A stretch of DNA of 64,000 nt. Source: CAVURS01 sp963834425 (lineage in GTDB: Bacteria > Actinomycetota > Actinomycetes > Actinomycetales > CAVURS01). Each line of letters starts with the position of its first letter. The stretch's first letter is position 1. The stretch spans positions 186,001 to 250,000 of the forward strand of contig CAWIBR010000013.1 in assembly GCA_963834425.1 (NCBI GenBank), given 5' to 3'. The notes below the pieces were generated by a model that worked only from the letters and a program-made list of their open reading frames with translations, was not told the origin of the DNA and did not search any database. Of the stretch, positions 41,759 to 49,882 are shown in pieces. The translations under genes were made by a program, and so were the position numbers.

Positions 41759-44131
41759 ATGAGCACCCTCTTCGACCATCTCCCCGACCAGCCGCTTGCC
41801 GGGCCCGACTTCCTGACGCCCAGCGAGATCAGCACGGCCGCCGAGCCACCGCCGCCGCCCGAGCGCGACCCGGAGGAGCTGCTCGAGGGACTCAACCCGC
41901 AGCAGCGTGAAGCAGTGGTCCACGAAGGCAGCCCGCTGCTCATCGTGGCCGGCGCCGGCTCCGGCAAGACCCGCGTGCTGACCCACCGGATCGCCTACCT
42001 GCTGGCCGCCCGCAACGTGCGCCCGGGCGAGGTCCTGGCCATCACGTTCACCAACAAGGCCGCCGGCGAGATGCGCGAGCGGGTCATCGGCCTGGTCGGG
42101 CCGCGGGCCAACCGGATGTGGGTGTCGACCTTCCACTCCGCCTGCGTGCGGATCCTGCGCCGCGAGGCCGGCAGCGTGGGCCTGAAATCGTCGTTCTCGA
42201 TCTACGACGCGGCCGACTCGCAGCGGCTGATGACCCTGGTCCTGCGCGAGCTCGACCTGGACCCCAAGCGCTACCCGCCGCGCAGCTTCAGCGCCCAGGT
42301 CTCCAACCTCAAGAACGAACTGGTCGACGAGGAGACCTTCGCCGGCCGGGTCGGCGAGGGCGACCACGCCCAGCGGATGCTGGCCGAGGCCTACACGATG
42401 TACCAGCGCCGGCTGCGCCAGGCCAACGCGCTCGACTTCGACGACCTGATCATGACGACGGTCAACATCCTGCAGGCCTTCCCGGAGGTCGCGGGTTACT
42501 ACCGCCGCCGGTTCCGGCACGTGATGGTCGACGAGTACCAGGACACCAACCACGCGCAGTACGTCCTGATCCGCGAGCTGGTCGGCTTCCCAACCGGACC
42601 CGGTACGCCGGATGTCCCGCCGGGTGAGCTGGTCGTCGTCGGCGATGCGGACCAGTCGATCTACGCCTTCCGCGGCGCGACGATCCGCAACATCGCGGAG
42701 TTCGAGGTCGACTACCCCAGCGCGAAAACCGTTCTGCTGGAACAGAACTACCGCTCCACGCAGACCATCCTGTCGGCCGCCAACGCACTGATCGCCAAGA
42801 ACCCGACTCGGCGCCCCAAGAACCTGTGGACCTCCAGTGGCAGCGGCGAGCCGATCGTCGGGTACGTCGCGGACAACGAGCACGACGAGGCGTCGTTCGT
42901 CGCCGAGGAGATCGGCCGGCTGCGTCGCGACGCCGGGGTGCGGCCCGGCGACGTCGCCGTCTTCTACCGGACCAACGCCCAGTCCCGCGCCCTGGAAGAG
43001 GTCTTCGTCCGGGCCAAGCTGCCCTACAAGGTGGTCGGCGGCACGCGGTTCTACGAACGGCGCGAGATCAAGGACGCGCTGGCCTACCTCCGGGTCCTGG
43101 CCAACCCGGCCGACACGGTCAACCTGCGGCGGATCCTCAACGTGCCCAAGCGCGGCATCGGCGAGCGGGCCGAAGCCGCCCTGACCTTGCTTGCCGACCG
43201 CGAGCGGATCGGCTTCGTCGAGGCCTTGGCCCGGGCCGACGAGGCGCCCGGACTGGCCACCCGCAGCCTGACCAGCATCCGGCACTTCACCCAGCTGCTG
43301 GAGGCGCTCGCCACAGTGGCCGAGGGCGGCGGCGGTCCGGCCACGGTGCTCGAGGCCGTGCTGGAGCAGACCGGCTACCTGGCCGAGCTGGTGCAGAGCC
43401 CGGACCCGCAGGACGAGACGCGCGTCGAGAACCTCTCCGAGCTGGTCGCGGTCGCCCGCGAGTTCGAGGAGGCCAACCCCGAGGGCACGCTGACCGACTT
43501 CCTCGAAGGCGTCTCGCTCGTCGCGGACGCCGACCAGGTGCCGGACGAGGCGATCAGTGACGGCGCTGACGAGCAGGCCCCGCACGAGGACCCGGGCGTC
43601 GTCGTGATGATGACCCTGCACACCGCCAAGGGGCTGGAGTTCCCGGTCGTCTTCCTGACTGGCATGGAGGAGGGCGTCTTCCCGCACATGCGCGCGATGA
43701 CCGACAACGCCGAGCTGGAGGAGGAGCGCCGGCTGGCCTACGTCGGCGTCACCCGAGCGCGCGAGCGGCTCTATCTGAGCCGGGCCGGCGTCCGCAGCGC
43801 CTGGGGCGCGCCGCAGTACAACCCGCCGTCGCGGTTCCTGGACGAGATCCCGGAGTCGCTCATCGACTGGCGGCGCACCGAGACCAGCGGCATGCGTGGC
43901 TCGACCACGCCGGCCATCGCCCGCCTGGCCCAGCGGGCCGGCGTTCGTTCGCCGGGCAACCGCGAGGTCATCCACCTGGAGCCGGGCGACCGGGTCACCC
44001 ATGACTCGTTCGGCCTCGGCACCGTGGTCCAGGTCGAGGGCAGCGGCGAGAGCGCGATGGCCCATGTCAACTTCGGCGACCAGGGCGTCAAGCGGCTGCT
44101 GCTTCGCTACGCCCCCGTCGAGAAGCTCTGA
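41759..44131 (+). CDS. pcrA: ATP-dependent DNA helicase PcrA/UvrD
   Basis: A 790-residue superfamily 1A helicase. Motifs in order: Q motif LNPQQREAV; Walker A AGAGSGKTRVLTHRIAYLL (about residues 63-81); Ia ITFTNKAAGEM; II VDEYQDTNHAQ; III VGDADQSIYAFRGA; IV LEQNYRST; V VVMMTLHTAKGLEFPVVFLTGMEEG; VI RLAYVGVTRARERLYL. The C-terminal end carries the Tudor-like GDRVTHDSFGLGTVVQVEG for RNA polymerase contact. It unwinds 3'-5' in nucleotide excision repair and clears replication obstacles. A 40-residue Pro/Glu-rich N-terminal extension precedes the helicase core. A hairpin follows the stop. Confidence 0.96.
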   Translation: MSTLFDHLPDQPLAGPDFLTPSEISTAAEPPPPPERDPEELLEGLNPQQREAVVHEGSPLLIVAGAGSGKTRVLTHRIAYLLAARNVRPGEVLAITFTNKAAGEMRERVIGLVGPRANRMWVSTFHSACVRILRREAGSVGLKSSFSIYDAADSQRLMTLVLRELDLDPKRYPPRSFSAQVSNLKNELVDEETFAGRVGEGDHAQRMLAEAYTMYQRRLRQANALDFDDLIMTTVNILQAFPEVAGYYRRRFRHVMVDEYQDTNHAQYVLIRELVGFPTGPGTPDVPPGELVVVGDADQSIYAFRGATIRNIAEFEVDYPSAKTVLLEQNYRSTQTILSAANALIAKNPTRRPKNLWTSSGSGEPIVGYVADNEHDEASFVAEEIGRLRRDAGVRPGDVAVFYRTNAQSRALEEVFVRAKLPYKVVGGTRFYERREIKDALAYLRVLANPADTVNLRRILNVPKRGIGERAEAALTLLADRERIGFVEALARADEAPGLATRSLTSIRHFTQLLEALATVAEGGGGPATVLEAVLEQTGYLAELVQSPDPQDETRVENLSELVAVAREFEEANPEGTLTDFLEGVSLVADADQVPDEAISDGADEQAPHEDPGVVVMMTLHTAKGLEFPVVFLTGMEEGVFPHMRAMTDNAELEEERRLAYVGVTRARERLYLSRAGVRSAWGAPQYNPPSRFLDEIPESLIDWRRTETSGMRGSTTPAIARLAQRAGVRSPGNREVIHLEPGDRVTHDSFGLGTVVQVEGSGESAMAHVNFGDQGVKRLLLRYAPVEKL

Positions 44132-44138
44132 GGTCAGC

Positions 44139-44163
44139 AAATCCGTTGTTGATCAACGGATTT
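44139..44163. terminator. perfect hairpin after pcrA
   Basis: AAATCCGTTG, loop TTGAT, CAACGGATTT: a 10-pair perfect stem unusual in being AT-rich. It ends the pcrA transcript and stands just before the GNAT promoter TAGCGT; an operator role for the GNAT gene is an alternative. Confidence 0.6.
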
Positions 44164-44170
44164 CGATGGC

Positions 44171-44176
44171 TAGCGT
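44171..44176 (+). promoter_or_regulatory. -10 box of apparent leaderless transcript (GNAT gene)
   Basis: TAGCGT, 6 bases before the ATG at 44183. Confidence 0.5.
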
Positions 44177-44182
44177 ACGGCG

Positions 44183-44695
44183 ATGAGCGGTGACTTCAGC
44201 GTCGTACCCATGCTGGCCAGGCAGTGGCGCGAGCTGCGCGCCCTACGGCTGGAGATGCTCGCAGACTCGCCGTTGGCGTACGTCGAGGCGCTGGAGTCGG
44301 CGCAGCGGCTGACCGACGACGAGTGGCAGGCCCGGGCGATCCACTACACCCGGCCCGGATGTTGCGCCCTGGTCGCCGTCGATGACGCGACCAGCGGCTG
44401 GATCGGCACGATGAGTGCGTACGTCGACGACTCGGCCGGCCGGCCCTACCTGGTGGCCGTCTACGTCACGCCGGAGCACCGCGGCCGCGACCACGGGGTG
44501 GCCGACGCCCTGCTGGACGGCGTCGAGCAGTGGGCCAAGGCCGAGGGGCTGACCGAGCTCTGGCTCGAGGTGCACGAGGCCAACCCGCGAGCCCAGGCGT
44601 TCTACCGGCGGCGCGGCTACGCGCTGACTGGTGCCACCCGGCCCTATGACCTCGACCCGAGCGGCAACGAGCTGGAGATGCACCGGACCCTCTGA
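44183..44695 (+). CDS. GNAT-family N-acetyltransferase
   Basis: A 170-residue single-domain GNAT protein. The acetyl-CoA binding core is LVAVYVTPEHRGRDHGVADALLDGVEQWAKAEG at about residues 90-122 (motif A, with RGRDHG in place of RGxGxG), followed by LWLEVHEANPRAQAFYRRRGYALTG (motif B). The acetyl acceptor is unknown; the N-terminus EMLADSPLAYVEALESAQ resembles members acting on small amines or protein N-termini. It lies between pcrA and a convergent peptidase gene with its own promoter. Confidence 0.87.
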   Translation: MSGDFSVVPMLARQWRELRALRLEMLADSPLAYVEALESAQRLTDDEWQARAIHYTRPGCCALVAVDDATSGWIGTMSAYVDDSAGRPYLVAVYVTPEHRGRDHGVADALLDGVEQWAKAEGLTELWLEVHEANPRAQAFYRRRGYALTGATRPYDLDPSGNELEMHRTL

Positions 44696-44717
44696 CCCGC
44701 ATGGCCGGGCGGGGGAC

Positions 44718-45494
44718 TCAGGGGTGCAGGCCGTGCGCCCGCAGCCAGGGCATCGGGTCGACCGGGCCGCCGCCGTGCGGATGGATCTCCAGGTGCAGGT
44801 GCGGTCCGGTCGCATCGCCGGTCTCGCCGACCAGGCCGATCTGCTCGCCCGGCGTGACCTTCTGGCCGACCTTGACCTCGATCTTGGACAGGTGGCCGTA
44901 CCAGCTGCAGGTGCCGTCCCAGTGCCGGATCTCGATCTTGTTGCCGTAGCCCTCCTCGACCCCGGCGAAGACGATGACGCCGCTGGAGATCGCGTGGATC
45001 GGCGTCCCGATCGGCGCCGCCATGTCCTCGCCGGCGTGCAGCTTGCCCCAGCGCATCCCGAACGGCGAGGTGAGCACGTAGTGCGTCAACGGCAGCACCC
45101 ACCGATGCGCGACGGCCGCCTGCGCGGCGACCACCTGGGCCGTCGAGGCACGTCGCGCGGCGCGGCTGGCCTCCTCCTGGAGGTGGTTGGCCCGCTCGAT
45201 TGCGGCCGCGGAGAGCTGGGAGGCGCCGTCCAGAGCAGTGTCCTGCGCTGCCGTCCGGATGGTGCCGGTGGTGGCCTTGTCCTGGTGACCGGACTGGGCC
45301 GCCGCGGCACCGTCGACGCCAACTGCCACCCCCACGCCGGTGGCCACCAGGCTCAGCGCCGCTGCCGCAGTGGCCGGCACCGTGGCGCCGGCCAACAAGG
45401 GGCGACGCGTGGGCAGGCCCGGCTGGCTGGGCCCGCTCGGCTGGGCGCGACGGCGTCCGACGTACTCGCCTGGGGTGGCGTCGGGGGGCACCAC
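44718..45494 (-). CDS. M23-family peptidoglycan endopeptidase
   Basis: A 258-residue LytM-type protein. One hydrophobic segment (about residues 35-65) acts as signal anchor, a helical stretch rich in Ala, Arg and Glu follows (AIERANHLQEEASRAARRAS), then the M23 domain: FGMRWGKLHAGEDMAAPIGTPI holds the first His and Asp zinc ligands, and GPHLHLEIHPHGG holds the HxH. It should cleave peptide cross-links in the cell wall. The start is one of two adjacent GTGs; GGAGG at 45499-45503 is 4 or 7 bases upstream of them. Streptomyces also has an M23 peptidase beside pcrA. Confidence 0.88.
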   Translation of the reverse strand: MVPPDATPGEYVGRRRAQPSGPSQPGLPTRRPLLAGATVPATAAAALSLVATGVGVAVGVDGAAAAQSGHQDKATTGTIRTAAQDTALDGASQLSAAAIERANHLQEEASRAARRASTAQVVAAQAAVAHRWVLPLTHYVLTSPFGMRWGKLHAGEDMAAPIGTPIHAISSGVIVFAGVEEGYGNKIEIRHWDGTCSWYGHLSKIEVKVGQKVTPGEQIGLVGETGDATGPHLHLEIHPHGGGPVDPMPWLRAHGLHP

Positions 45495-45593
45495 GGAACC
45501 TCCGGGAGTCTCACCTCGGCGCCAGGGGGAGCGCCGGGCCGACGATAACCGAGCCCGGGTGCCCGCGGCCAGGCCGACAGCGCGGAAGCGTGC

Positions 45594-46466
45594 TCAGCCG
45601 CTGCGGTCGCCGAGCACGGCCACGCCCGGGTCCACGGTGCGGCCCTGCGGGTCGAGCTGGGCCAGCTCGACGCCGATCTCGTGGACCACGCGCCGGTCGA
45701 TCGCGAACGACAGGTGGCCCACGCCGCGGACCCGCACGTTGCGCGCCGACAGATCGGGGTGCTCCAGCCGGGCGGCGGTCTTGGGGATCATCATCTGGTC
45801 CAGGTCGGACCAGAAGGCCAGGAACCGGGTCCGGCAACCGGGCGCGGGTCCGGCCAGCTCGGTCATCAGGTCGCTGCCCGGGCGCAGCTGCCGGCCCAGG
45901 CGGACCGGCAGGAAGTACGCCGGGATGGTGCCCGTGTGCGGCGTCCCCAGGGTCACCAGCGTGTGCACCCGGGCGTCGCCGCCGAGGCGCTGCACGTAGT
46001 AGCGCGCGACCAGGCCGCCCAGGCTGTGCCCGACCAGGTGGATCCGGTGGTAGCCCGTGGTCGCGACGATGTCCTCGACCGCCTCGGCCAGGCGCCGGGC
46101 GGCGGTTCTCACGTCCATCGTCAAGGGCGAGTAGTTCAGCGTCACCACCCGGCCGAAGCCGCGGCGGACCAGGTTGCGGCGCAGGAGCGCGAAGATCGAG
46201 GCGTTGTCGACCATGCCGTGCAGCAGCACGATCGGCGTGCCCGCCGCCTCGACGTCGCCCACGACCAGGCCGCGTTGGACGGGCGGGAGCGCGCTCACGG
46301 CGTAGCCGAGGCCGCGGTCGGCGCGACGGCCCGCGATCAGACCCAAGGGGTACATGGTCAGGTGGGCGCCGACCCAGGCCGCCTCGCGAGCGGCGGTCCG
46401 GACTCCGCGCGGGGTGAGCCAGGCCCGCGTGGGCCACAGCGGCAACGCCGGCGAGGGGTCGGACAT
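45594..46466 (-). CDS. alpha/beta-hydrolase, triacylglycerol lipase-like
   Basis: A 290-residue hydrolase. PIVLLHGMVDNASIF gives the oxyanion HG; the nucleophile elbow is HLVGHSLGGLVARYYVQRLGG near residue 150; then VTLGTPHTGT; the catalytic His is probably in GVGHLSF near residue 250. It resembles PGAP1/LipA-type esterases of actinobacteria. No clear signal peptide; the N-terminal VGAHLTMYPLGLIAG is weakly hydrophobic and may dock at the membrane. ATG 46466 has TACCTT 6 bases upstream, which decides the start; longer ORFs run antisense through the icmB gene. Confidence 0.85.
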   Translation of the reverse strand: MSDPSPALPLWPTRAWLTPRGVRTAAREAAWVGAHLTMYPLGLIAGRRADRGLGYAVSALPPVQRGLVVGDVEAAGTPIVLLHGMVDNASIFALLRRNLVRRGFGRVVTLNYSPLTMDVRTAARRLAEAVEDIVATTGYHRIHLVGHSLGGLVARYYVQRLGGDARVHTLVTLGTPHTGTIPAYFLPVRLGRQLRPGSDLMTELAGPAPGCRTRFLAFWSDLDQMMIPKTAARLEHPDLSARNVRVRGVGHLSFAIDRRVVHEIGVELAQLDPQGRTVDPGVAVLGDRSG

Positions 46467-46472
46467 CTGGGC

Positions 46473-46478
46473 AAGGTA
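46473..46478 (-). promoter_or_regulatory. -10 box of apparent leaderless transcript (lipase)
   Basis: Minus-strand TACCTT, 6 bases before the ATG at 46466. Confidence 0.5.
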
Positions 46479-46519
46479 ACCCGGCACGGCTCCACCCGCC
46501 TGCCGGGCGCGCCGCGGCG

Positions 46520-46525
46520 TACTCT
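46520..46525 (+). promoter_or_regulatory. -10 box of apparent leaderless transcript (icmB)
   Basis: TACTCT, 7 bases before the ATG at 46533. Confidence 0.45.
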
Positions 46526-46532
46526 GCGCTGC

Positions 46533-46949
46533 ATGTCCTCCCACCCCTCCGCCGCCGACCCGGTGCGCGTCGTCGTGGCCAAACCCGGCCTGGACGGACA
46601 CGACCGCGGCGCCAAGGTGGTGGCCCGGGCGTTGCGCGACGCCGGCATGGAGGTCATCTACACCGGCCTGCACCAGACGCCCGAGCAGATCGTCGAGGCG
46701 GCCATCCAGGAGGATGCGGACGCGATCGGGCTCTCGGTCCTCTCCGGCGCCCACATGACCCTCTTCGCGCGGGTCATCGCCCTGCTCAAGGAGCGCGACG
46801 CCGCCGACATCGTGGTGTTCGGCGGCGGGATCATCCCCGAGGCCGACCTGCCCGAGCTGGCTGAGATGGGGGTGGCCCGGGTCTTCACGCCGGGCGCGCC
46901 CACCCAGGACATCGTCGACTGGGTCCGGGCCAACGTCCCCACCTCCTGA
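46533..46949 (+). CDS. icmB: stand-alone cobalamin-binding mutase small subunit (IcmB-like)
   Basis: A 138-residue B12-binding Rossmann domain with the full base-off signature: VVVAKPGLDGHDRGAKVVARALRDAGMEVIYTGLHQTPEQI (DGHDRG is D-x-H-x-x-G), then the S-x-L in GLSVLSGAHM and the GG in VVFGGGIIPEADL. Length and sequence match the small subunit of coenzyme B12-dependent isobutyryl-CoA mutase, found at the same chromosomal place in Streptomyces (between pcrA and sucC). The large, substrate-binding subunit is not in the window. It would serve branched acyl-CoA isomerisation, joining metabolism at succinyl-CoA or butyryl-CoA level. Confidence 0.85.
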   Translation: MSSHPSAADPVRVVVAKPGLDGHDRGAKVVARALRDAGMEVIYTGLHQTPEQIVEAAIQEDADAIGLSVLSGAHMTLFARVIALLKERDAADIVVFGGGIIPEADLPELAEMGVARVFTPGAPTQDIVDWVRANVPTS

Positions 46950-47040
46950 GGTGACGAGGGCCACAGGGCGTTGGCATCGACCGGCGGATAGGCTCGCCGA
47001 GGCCCTAGCACCGGGTGGCTTCGCGTAGGACGGATGGTTC

Positions 47041-48222
47041 GTGGATCTCTTCGAGTACCAAGCCAAAACGCTCTTCGAGCGGTACGACGTGCCCGTCTCG
47101 CTGGGCCAGGTCGCGACGACGCCCGCCGAGGCGCAGGCCGCAGCCGAGCAGATCGGCGGGGTCACCGTCGTCAAGGCCCAGGTCAAGGTCGGCGGTCGCG
47201 GCAAGGCCGGCGGCGTCAAGGTCGCCAAGACGCCCTCCGAGGCCGGTGAGCTGGCCGGCCAGATCCTGGGCATGGACATCAAGGGCCACACCGTGCACCG
47301 CGTCCTGGTCGACCCAGGCGCCGACATCGTCGAGGAGTACTACGTCTCCTACCTGCTCGACCGGGCCGGCCGCACCTTCCTGGCCATGGCGTCCTACGAA
47401 GGCGGCATGGAGATCGAGCAGCTCGCCGTCGAGCGCCCGGACGCGCTGGCCCGGGTGCCGGTCGATGCGCTCGCGGGGGTCGACGAGGCCAAGGCCCGCG
47501 AGATCGTCGCCGCCGCGAACTTCCCGGAGGAGGTCGCCGGTGAGGTCGCCGACGTGCTGGTCAAGCTCTGGGCGGCCTTCGTCGGAAGCGACGCGACGCT
47601 GGTCGAGGTCAACCCGCTCGCCAAGGTGCGCACAGCCGACGGAAGCTTCGAGGTCAAGGCGCTCGACGGCAAGGTGACGCTCGACGAGAACGCCGACTTC
47701 CGGCAGCCGGGCAACGCCGACCTCGCGGATGCCGAGGCCGGCGACCCGCTGGAGGCCCGAGCCAAGGAGAAGCACCTCAACTACGTCAAGCTCGACGGCG
47801 AGGTCGGGATCATCGGCAACGGCGCCGGCCTGGTCATGTCCACCCTGGACGTCGTCGCCTACGCCGGGGAGCGGCACGGGGGCGTGCGGCCGGCCAACTT
47901 CCTGGACATCGGCGGCGGCGCCTCGGCCGAGGTGATGGCCAACGGACTGGACATCATCCTGTCCGACCCGGACGTCCGCTCGGTCTTCGTCAACGTCTTC
48001 GGCGGCATCACGGCCTGCGACGCCGTGGCCAACGGAATCGTTGCCGCACTGGGGATCCTGGGCGATGCAGCCACCAAGCCACTCGTCGTACGACTCGACG
48101 GCAACAACGTCGATGAGGGCCGACGAATCCTGGCCGACGCGGCCCATCCGCTCGTGCGGCTGGCCGACACCATGGACGACGGGGCCGACCAGGCCGCTGC
48201 TCTGGCGAACGCGGGGGTCTGA
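47041..48222 (+). CDS. sucC: succinyl-CoA synthetase beta subunit (ADP-forming)
   Basis: A 393-residue ATP-grasp protein, normal length. It starts DLFEYQAKTLFERYDVPV, has the grasp-domain KAQVKVGGRGKAGGVK, metal and nucleotide contacts at VEVNPLAKV, and the C-terminal CoA-ligase domain NFLDIGGGASAEVMANGLDIILSDPDVRSVFVNVFGGITACDAVANGIV. With SucD it converts succinyl-CoA to succinate with substrate-level phosphorylation in the TCA cycle. The GTG at 47041 is preceded by AGGA about 10 bases upstream; a TAGGCT box at 46989-46994 suggests a transcript with a leader of about 40 bases. sucD follows after 4 bases. Confidence 0.96.
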   Translation: MDLFEYQAKTLFERYDVPVSLGQVATTPAEAQAAAEQIGGVTVVKAQVKVGGRGKAGGVKVAKTPSEAGELAGQILGMDIKGHTVHRVLVDPGADIVEEYYVSYLLDRAGRTFLAMASYEGGMEIEQLAVERPDALARVPVDALAGVDEAKAREIVAAANFPEEVAGEVADVLVKLWAAFVGSDATLVEVNPLAKVRTADGSFEVKALDGKVTLDENADFRQPGNADLADAEAGDPLEARAKEKHLNYVKLDGEVGIIGNGAGLVMSTLDVVAYAGERHGGVRPANFLDIGGGASAEVMANGLDIILSDPDVRSVFVNVFGGITACDAVANGIVAALGILGDAATKPLVVRLDGNNVDEGRRILADAAHPLVRLADTMDDGADQAAALANAGV

Positions 48223-48226
48223 CGAG

Positions 48227-49123
48227 ATGGCGATCTTCCTGACCAAGGACTCCAAGGTCATCGTGCAGGGCATGACCGGCTCCGAGGGCACCAAGCACAC
48301 CGGCCGGATGCTTGCGTCCGGCACCAACGTCGTCGGTGGTGTCAACGCCCGAAAGGCCGGCACGTCAGTCGATTTCGACGGTACGACGCTCCCCGTTTTC
48401 GGCACCGTCGCGGAGGCGATGGCCGAGACCGGCGCCGACGTCTCGGTGCTGTTCGTGCCGCCGCCGTTCGCGAAAGACGCTGTGGTGGAAGCGATCGACG
48501 CCCAGATGCCGTTGGCCGTCGTCATCACCGAGGGCATCCCGGTCCACGACTCGACCAGTTTTTGGGCTTACGCACTGGCCAAAAATGCAGAAGGCAGATC
48601 CACCCGGATCATCGGCCCCAACTGCCCCGGCCTGATCAGCCCCGGGCAGTCCAACGCCGGCATCATCCCGGCCACCATCACCGGACCGGGCCGGATCGGG
48701 CTGGTCTCCAAGTCCGGCACGCTGACCTACCAGATGATGTACGAGCTGCGGGACTTCGGCTTCTCGACGGCCATCGGCATCGGGGGCGACCCGGTGATCG
48801 GTACGACGCACATCGATGCGCTGGAGGCGTTCCAGGCCGACCCGGACACCGACGCCATCGTGATGATCGGCGAGATCGGCGGCGACGCCGAGGAGCGCGC
48901 CGCGGCGTACATCTCCGAGCACGTGACCAAGCCGGTCGTCGGCTACGTCGCGGGGTTCACCGCGCCGGAGGGCAAGACGATGGGCCACGCGGGCGCCATC
49001 GTTTCGGGCTCGTCCGGGACGGCAGCGGCCAAGGCCGAAGCGCTGGAGGCGGCCGGCGTCCGGGTCGGCAAGACGCCGTCGGCCACGGCCGGCCTGATGC
49101 GCGAGCTGATGCAGGCCCGCTAG
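48227..49123 (+). CDS. sucD: succinyl-CoA synthetase alpha subunit
   Basis: A 298-residue CoA-binding subunit. It shows the CoA-binding N-terminus VIVQGMTGSEGTKHTGRMLASGTNVVGGVNARKAG, the conserved IIGPNCPGLISPGQSNAGIIP, GRIGLVSKSGTLTYQ, and the phosphorylated His in GKTMGHAGAIVSG near residue 246. The ATG at 48227 lies 4 bases after the sucC stop in the usual sucCD operon; longer ORFs starting inside sucC are in the wrong frame. The stop overlaps the stop of the convergent lipoprotein gene. Confidence 0.96.
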   Translation: MAIFLTKDSKVIVQGMTGSEGTKHTGRMLASGTNVVGGVNARKAGTSVDFDGTTLPVFGTVAEAMAETGADVSVLFVPPPFAKDAVVEAIDAQMPLAVVITEGIPVHDSTSFWAYALAKNAEGRSTRIIGPNCPGLISPGQSNAGIIPATITGPGRIGLVSKSGTLTYQMMYELRDFGFSTAIGIGGDPVIGTTHIDALEAFQADPDTDAIVMIGEIGGDAEERAAAYISEHVTKPVVGYVAGFTAPEGKTMGHAGAIVSGSSGTAAAKAEALEAAGVRVGKTPSATAGLMRELMQAR

Positions 49124-49734
49124 GGCCGGAACTGCTCCTCGAGCTGCACGACGTCGCCGGTCAGGCCGCCGTAGCGGTGGAACAACCAGGCCGTGACCCC
49201 GCCGGGGTTGTGTTTCATCGCCGCGGCGAACTGGGCCGGGGTGATCCGGCTCGGCTGGTCATCGCCGGTCAACGCGACCGAGCCGAAGATGACGGCGTTC
49301 TTGACCACCAGGAAGGTGCGCACCTTGCCGGAGACGTTGCCGATCGCGTAGTCGTCGGCGGCGACCACCTGGTGGCCGGGGTTGGCCTTGTTCCACGCCG
49401 CGACCTGGTCCGGTAGCAACCAGGTGGCCCGGTCGAAGGTGATGTCGACCCCGCCGTTGCTCAGGAGCTTGGCCGTGCGCACCCAGCCGAAGTCGGCGTT
49501 CTTGTCCGTCCACGGTGTCGGGTGCGGGTCCGAGGTGGTCTGGAACGGCGTGAGCGCCGGGTGAGGTGTGCCCACGGGGGCGGACGTCTCGGTCGGTGTC
49601 GGCGTCGGGCTCGGGGTGGTCGCCGTGGTGGCGGGCGGGGCGGCCGAACCGCCCGACGGCGTCGAGGAAGAGCAGCCCGCGAGGAGGGTCAGGGCAGCGA
49701 CCAGCGTCACCCCTGCGAACCTCCGATGCGGCAT
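49120..49734 (-). CDS. putative lipoprotein
   Basis: A 204-residue secreted lipoprotein. The N-terminus RRFAGVTLVAALTLLAGCSS is a type II signal peptide with lipobox LLAGC (Cys at about residue 20), followed by a Ser/Thr/Pro-rich linker of about 45 residues and a folded domain of about 130 residues with GWVRTAKLLSNGGVDITFDRATWLL and VVAADDYAIGNVSGKVRTFLVV. I do not recognise the domain. ATG 49734 begins the signal peptide; an upstream extension is Arg-rich and not credible. The stop codon overlaps that of sucD. Confidence 0.75.
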   Translation of the reverse strand: MPHRRFAGVTLVAALTLLAGCSSSTPSGGSAAPPATTATTPSPTPTPTETSAPVGTPHPALTPFQTTSDPHPTPWTDKNADFGWVRTAKLLSNGGVDITFDRATWLLPDQVAAWNKANPGHQVVAADDYAIGNVSGKVRTFLVVKNAVIFGSVALTGDDQPSRITPAQFAAAMKHNPGGVTAWLFHRYGGLTGDVVQLEEQFRP

Positions 49735-49882
49735 GAGCGCTTCCGATTCGCGAATCAGATCTCCCGAAGGCTGCGCTCCGGTCGCACCACGGTAGACGCC
49801 GGGCCGGGCCGGCTCGCGACGACACCCCGAGCACGGCGGGGTCCGCCGTCGCAGCCGCCCGCCCGGCGACGATGGGTGCACC

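Noticed and set aside
40991..44140. 1049-codon frame, apparent PIG-L fusion
   Set aside because: The extra N-terminal part is antisense to pcrA. The TACAGT box and GTG at 41716 mark the real start.
45495..45593. ydaO-type (c-di-AMP) riboswitch before the M23 peptidase gene
   Set aside because: Such riboswitches precede some actinobacterial wall hydrolases, but only 99 bases separate this gene from the next, too short, and no conserved motifs were seen.
45594..47327. 577-codon lipase reading
   Set aside because: The N-terminal half is antisense to icmB and sucC; the ATG at 46466 with TACCTT 6 bases upstream is the start.
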